This document shows, in pieces, positions 58,979 through 64,000 of a DNA stretch of 64,000 nt. Position 1 is the first letter of the stretch, and each line of letters begins with the position of its first letter. The notes under the pieces are model-generated. The model ran no database searches. It was not told where the DNA came from and saw only the letters and a list, made by a program, of their open reading frames with translations. The stretch comes from Acheta domesticus. Its lineage: Eukaryota; Arthropoda; Insecta; Orthoptera; Gryllidae. A program made the position numbers and the translations under genes. Location of the stretch: positions 223,110,899-223,174,898 of the forward strand of contig JAHLJT010009436.1 in NCBI GenBank assembly GCA_031308135.1. Reading direction: 5' to 3'.

Positions 58979-61843
58979 CAGCTCTGTACCCCCATGGATG
59001 AACAGAATTATGAAACGGATAGCCGACACCCGGCGCAAAATATCACTCTTAGCTGAGGCATCTTCTAAATCAACGCACACCTCTAAAGTTCAACGAAAAA
59101 TATTCAATGTTGAACAAAAATACCAAATTGAAAATGACACCAGCAGGCTAATGGTAGTTGAGAAGCTAAAAGAGAAAATTCAAGCATGGGCTCAAAGAAT
59201 TAGACGTTACAAACGTAGAATAGATTTCCGTGTACAGAACCGGTTGTTTGAAACAGACGCGAAGAGATTCTATCGCAATCTGACTCAAAAACCGAATGGC
59301 AAAGCTCTCACTCCTTCAAAAGAAGACGTCGAAGCGTTTTGGGCAGGAATCTGGGAGGAGAGCAGATCCTACAACAAAGACGCATCTTGGCTTCAATCTG
59401 AAGTTGATGCTGCAAATGAACTTGTAGAAACAGTGGAAGACGTTAACCAATTCTCGGAAGAGGACCTCTTCCAAGCAATTAAGAACATGGGAAACTGGAA
59501 GTCCCCCGGGATTGATAAGATCCAGATTTATTGGATTAAGAAATTAACAGCAATACATTCTCATCTAGCAAAGGCTGTTAATAAAATTTTTGAGAACCCA
59601 AAGGAAATCCCGGAATGGCTCACACGCGGCATCACGTATTTGCTACCCAAAGTGGGAGACAGCTCTTTGGCGAAGAACTACAGGCCAATTACTTGTCTGC
59701 CAGTACTGTACAAAGTTATAACTTCAGCCATAGCTGACAAAATGCACAGACATCTAGATAAGAATCATCTAATGCCAGTTGAACAAAAAGGATGTCGTAA
59801 AGGCTCTTATGGCTGTAAGGAAATCTTGCTCCTCAATAAAGTCATCTTGAATGATGTAAAGAAACGCAAACGTAATTTGAGCATGGGTTGGATTGACTAC
59901 CAGAAGGCCTTTGATAGTGTACCACACGATTGGATTTGAAGACACTGGAGATCTATCGATTTCATCCTAAACTTATTGAATTTTGCAAGGCTAGTATGAA
60001 GTCGTGGATTACCAGGTTACTAATACACAGCGGAAAGGAAGCAGTAGAAACCAGAAGTATTCAGATTAACAGGGGTATTTTTCAAGGAGATTCACTATCC
60101 CCTCTGCTGTTTTGCATTAGTTTGATCCCACTATCGAGACAGTTGTCGCAAGCTGACTTTGGTTTTAAGCTCCATGGTGATGAAAGGCCAGTATCACATT
60201 TGTTTTACATGGATGATCTGAAAGTGTTTGCTAAGAATGAAGCGATTCTCTCCCAAATGCTGTCCGTCGTGAATGACTTTAGCAATGACATCTGCATGAA
60301 GTTTGGTCTTGACAAGTGTGCAAAAATCAATTTAAAAAGAGGGAAACTCACAACGTCTGAGAACATTGAAATTGATATGCACACTGTCATTCAAGATATT
60401 GAGCCAGGTAAAACTTACAAATATCTGGGCATTGAAGAATGTGAAACCATCTCGAATGACAGAATGAAAGAGAGAATTCGTAAGGAGTATTATAGGAGAG
60501 TGAGACTGGTCCCTGCAGTCCGCTCTGAATTCCAGGAATAAAATTTCTGCAATAGGTAGTTTGGCGGTACCTGTAGCCGAATACAGTTTTGGACTAGTGG
60601 ACTGGACTGAGCAGGAAATTCGCACCATGGATCGAAAAACAGAAAACTGCTAACAATGCATCATGTTGCCCACCCTCGAGCTGATATACATAGACTTTAT
60701 GTGTCACGTAAGGAAGGAGGAAGAGGCCTCAGACAAATTGAAGCCTCCTGGCACAACGCAATAGTCAGGATGGGAAAGTATGTAGTCAGCCATCAAGATG
60801 ACCCTCTAATGAGGCAGGTCATGAAATCTGACCGAAGAATGGGAAACAGAGGCATTGTTACTGTAGCTAAAAACATTGCGAAGAAAACTAGGCAAGACAC
60901 GTCGAATAACACAGACACTGAACTTCTGATGCTGCTAAACATGAAGTGTGAGACACAAAAAATGTTAAAGAAATCGTGGAGAGACAAACCACTCCACGGA
61001 CAATATTTGAAACGAATGGACAAGGTGCAGATCAATAAAAATCAATCATTTATGTGGCTTAAAAGGGGAAGAATGAAGCCAGAATCGGAAGCACCTGTAA
61101 TAGCTGCCCAAGATCAGTCCTTGAGAACACGACATTATGATAAAGCGGTTCTCAAAATTTCCCAAGATGATAAATGCCGCATTTGCCTGGAGCAAGTAGA
61201 AACCATTGATCATATTGTCTCAGCTTGTCCAATCCTAGCAAAGACGGAATACCTGAAAAAACATGACAGGGTGTGTAGCTACCTCCACTGGCAGATCTGT
61301 ACCGCCCTCGAAGTTCCAAACACATGCCCCAAGTGGTACGAACACTCACCAAAACCGGTGACGTCTGTTGGATTGTGTACGATATTGTACGACCAACAAA
61401 TTCAAACTGATCGCACGATAGCGGCAAACAAACCGGATATAGTTATCCGGGATTTGGCGAAAAAATCGTGTTTACTAATCGATGTTGCTGTACCTTGCGA
61501 TCAAAACGTCGTTACCAAGGAGGCAGAGAAACGTCTTAAATACAAGAGTTTGGAAATCGAGATCAGCCGAATGTGGGGCGTAAAAGCACAGGTCGTCCCG
61601 ATAGTTATCGGAGCTCTGAGATTTGTTCCGCAAAATTTGAGTAAGAACTTGTCTAAACTCCCAGGTAATTCAAAAGAATGGGAAGTGCAAGAAATTACTT
61701 TATTTGTAACAGCCCACATTTTGCGTAAAGTATTGTAGAGGCACTGATAGTCACCGGATCTGCTCCTTAGGTAGCTGGTTGCAACCTGGAGTAGATTTTA
61801 TATTCAGCCGACTCATAACATCTTTAGTCGTGATGTAATGGAA
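58978..61843 (+). mobile_element. R4/Dong-like LINE copy 2, inserted in TAA repeats
   Basis: Begins immediately after (TAA)15 and ends immediately before (TAA)8. Lacks the N-terminal DNA-binding region, so it is 5'-truncated. Carries RT and a C-terminal restriction-like endonuclease. Dong-type elements are known to insert in TAA repeats. Confidence 0.8.
58998..61738 (+). pseudogene. R4/Dong-like RT with restriction-like endonuclease
   Basis: 58998-59939 holds RT blocks GNWKSPGIDKIQ, NYRPITCLPVLYKVITSAI, EQKGCRKGSYGCKE and DYQKAFDSVPHDW. A one-base shift near 59932 moves to 59930-60541, which carries FQGDSLSPLLFCI and catalytic YMDD (about 60205-60220). Another break near 60541-60655 leads to 60656-61738: thumb, CCHC finger CRICLEQVETIDHIVSACP, and the nuclease PDIVIRDLAKKSCLLIDVAV, whose PD and following Asp match the PD-(D/E)XK core. 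This enzyme type nicks a preferred site and primes reverse transcription there. Two or three breaks only; otherwise well kept. Confidence 0.82.
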
Positions 61844-61879
61844 TAATAATAATAATAATAATAATAATTATTATTATTT
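61844..61879. repeat. (TAA)8 followed by (TTA)n
   Basis: TAA units change to TTA units, giving a small palindrome at the 3' end of the LINE. Confidence 0.85.
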
Positions 61880-62990
61880 TTCAATATAGGTAAATTTATA
61901 TATAAGTCACTTGTGTGATATTTATGTATATTAATGTATTTAGGAAATTATGAATGTTTGTAAACTGTATCTGTGTACTGTTCGTAAGAAGTTTGTGATA
62001 TTGAGAATTGTAAGTCATAAATTGAAATATTTCGGAAACAAATTATTAAAATTTAATATTATTAATATTAATGTAAAGAATTGAATTGGATTATAATATA
62101 CATTTTTTTAATTTGAAAGTAATTCTTGACAAACATAAAAATTTATAACTATTATTTGACAATGAAAGTTTCTCGTTTAGTGCAGTTTTACATTCATTGT
62201 TTGACGTTTAGAATGCATTACATGCTGCAGACGAGCTGCAATTATGTTGAGGAGGAGCTGCTCTGCATATTGCCGAAGGAAAAACGTGTCTTGTGTTGAA
62301 GTTCATGGGAACGGGTCTACAGACATTATTCATGGTTTTGAATTCTAGTGTTGTTTGCAGAGAGATAATTTCCTAGCTGGTTCCACAAATAAACTACTCT
62401 GTTGGTGAAGAACTTCCTTATAGGAATCTGACCAGATCTTGATTTTTTTAATTTAATGATATGATCCCAAAGATGTGTAGTGTTTGTTCTTAACCTAACT
62501 GTACATCTGTGACATAGATCCCATGCATTATTTTAGTTTGTATAATTTATTAATTGCAAAATGTGTACACAAATTGCTGTGTACTGTAAACAAAATGAAA
62601 CAAAATATATTAGAATATTAAAATTGACACTGAAATTGTTTTTCAAAGACGGCCAGTGTTGTATACAGTACTGTTGCAAAGAAAGAATCTGTTCATTAAT
62701 TTGAAAAATTAAAATTAAAATTTAACACCTCCGTCAGACTTTATAATACGACTTAAAAGATTCCATACATTTGCAGCATCCTTTCCTTGATTTTGTGTGC
62801 CCAGTGACCAATATTCCTTTCTTGCAACGACATCAGAAAATACTATATGCGCGTTACGCCATTATCAATGCCCAAGTAGATCGTGCGCACTGTGCGGACA
62901 AGCGAGGAACCAGCCTCAAACAGGCTTCAGAAAATTTGCCCACAAGGCGGCTAATTAACACACCTATCTCTTTACCTTACACCGTGATTT
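61880..62990. other. No gene recognised
   Basis: AT-rich; no domain or repeat assigned. Confidence 0.45.
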
Positions 62991-63180
62991 ATATGTACGT
63001 ATACGAGAAAGTACTCGTGACACTTTCTCGTCCTAGTTAGTATTTCTAATTTCTTTGGCCTGAGTTAGCTTTTCGGTCTTGCTCCATCCTTTTGCAGCTG
63101 TCATTTATCGCTGTCTAAAGTATATTTTTTTTATTTCCTCAATTTTTGTTAATTTATATTACTTTAAGAACGTTACAGAA
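62991..63180 (+). repeat. Diverged fragment of the 1.6 kb repeat family
   Basis: TACGTATACGAGAAAGTA is followed by a decayed version of the family's 5' region (CTTTCTCGTCCTAG, then CAGCTGTCATTTATCGC). Confidence 0.4.
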
Positions 63181-63404
63181 GAGGAAAATATTTTTTCTAT
63201 ATTGTGACAGTGCCCACTGCTCTCTGTCAATTACTTTCTCTTCCTATTATCGTCTCCTGTATTATTTCAATACCTTTCCTTTGTGGCTCTCACACGCAAC
63301 CAAGGACCTCTCTATAGATAGATGACCTCTTTAAAGAAAGAGAATTTCATGGAGACGTGGCAAATTGCATTTTGACAAAAAATGTACAGGATATGTTGAA
63401 GAAA

Positions 63405-64000
63405 ACTAGTGGTGAACAGAATGGCACAGACTTTCCTGTATTAGTTTTCTATTTCCTTGGGTCTTCACTAGCTATTTGGAATTGCCATATACTCTTTCTT
63501 GCGAGTTGCCATCTATCACCACCAAAAGTACATTTGTTTTTTTCATTTTCTTAATTTTTCGGTTTTCTATTGGTAGAACAGAAACATTAATTTTAGAATA
63601 TTAGAGAACACAAAAACCTTGTCCTAAATGGCAATTTTCTTTTAAAAATTATGTGCCGTTTTAAAGAAAATTGCGTTTTAATACCACTGAAATTGCAAAA
63701 TTTGAAACTCATATTCACAGAAAATGTTTGAGTTTTCAAAATACTTTATTTGAAGTTCTTTGAAGCACGTACACTCACAAATATAATAATCTTTACAATT
63801 TGCTGGTAATGTGCATATATAAGATGTGAGAGATCTTTCAAAATATCACATTTGTATAATTTTTGAAAAAACAAAAAAGTAACTCGAAATAAACTTTACG
63901 TCATATTAAAAAGTGGAATTAGCTAGCACTATCCGTTACAAAAGTTTGAAGAAAAAATTGCAGCCAAATATGAGAAAACAGCGATTGAGTGTTTCTGAAA
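63405..64000 (+). repeat. 1.6 kb repeat family copy, runs off the window
   Basis: ACTAGTGGTGAACAGAATGG start, then the same order as 16196-16800 and 46330-46920. The preceding 63340-63404 reads ANCILTKNVQDMLKK, a possible coding fragment of another element. Confidence 0.7.

Noticed and set aside
62771..63040. 89-codon ORF
   Set aside because: Overlaps a repeat-family end and shows no domain.

Overview
The window looks like a transposon-dense, AT-rich stretch of an arthropod (most likely insect) nuclear genome. No complete host gene, rRNA, tRNA, operon or CRISPR array was recognised. Almost every coding signal belongs to a mobile element: three non-LTR clades (CR1/L2-like, I-like with RNase H, and R4/Dong-like with a restriction-like endonuclease), three Ty3/gypsy copies, a Tc1/mariner-superfamily transposon, a Mutator-like transposase gene, a small Helitron, several foldback or MITE-like elements, and candidate solo LTRs. 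The mix of clades, the tail behaviour and the mutational decay suggest an insect; the order cannot be fixed from sequence alone.

Layout. 1-3430: CR1-like LINE with a hydrolase-like ORF1 and a truncated ORF2. 3431-5175: non-coding repeats of a family seen again further on. 5850-11705: nearly full-length I-like LINE. 12592-13757: AT tandem repeat and a possible solo LTR. 14434-21321: complete but decayed Ty3/gypsy element with two short LTRs, carrying a 2.3 kb nested repeat and a 218 bp hairpin insert. 21602-26544: two further gypsy copies back to back, one internally deleted on the minus strand, one on the plus strand with a 3' LTR. 26551-28804: mariner-like element with 329 bp inverted repeats. 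28859-34125: candidate solo LTR, foldback element, diverged direct repeats, purine-rich Helitron and a second hairpin insert. 34126-41221: mostly uninformative AT-rich DNA with palindromes, one MITE, one decayed repeat-associated ORF and one possible host exon.

41222-44857: large foldback element with arms of about 1.1 kb, one arm interrupted by a CR1 fragment. 46270-47944: a full copy of the 1.6 kb repeat family. 52819-57223: Mutator-like gene split by a LINE tail, another repeat-family copy and a solo LTR with clean target duplication. 58035-61879: two R4/Dong-like copies, each abutting TAA repeats. 63405-64000: a further repeat-family copy running off the end.

The main biology is nesting. 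Target-site duplications at several insertions allow a relative chronology, and three insertions can be mapped to the exact base because removing them reconnects a reading frame. The most interesting candidates are an apparently undescribed 1.6 kb repeat family with conserved ends, a 3'-UTR hairpin in the CR1-like element supported by a compensatory base-pair change, a chimeric LINE-tail insertion carrying 24 bases copied from about 300 bases upstream, and a hairpin element with a hammerhead-like core and a 15 bp target duplication.
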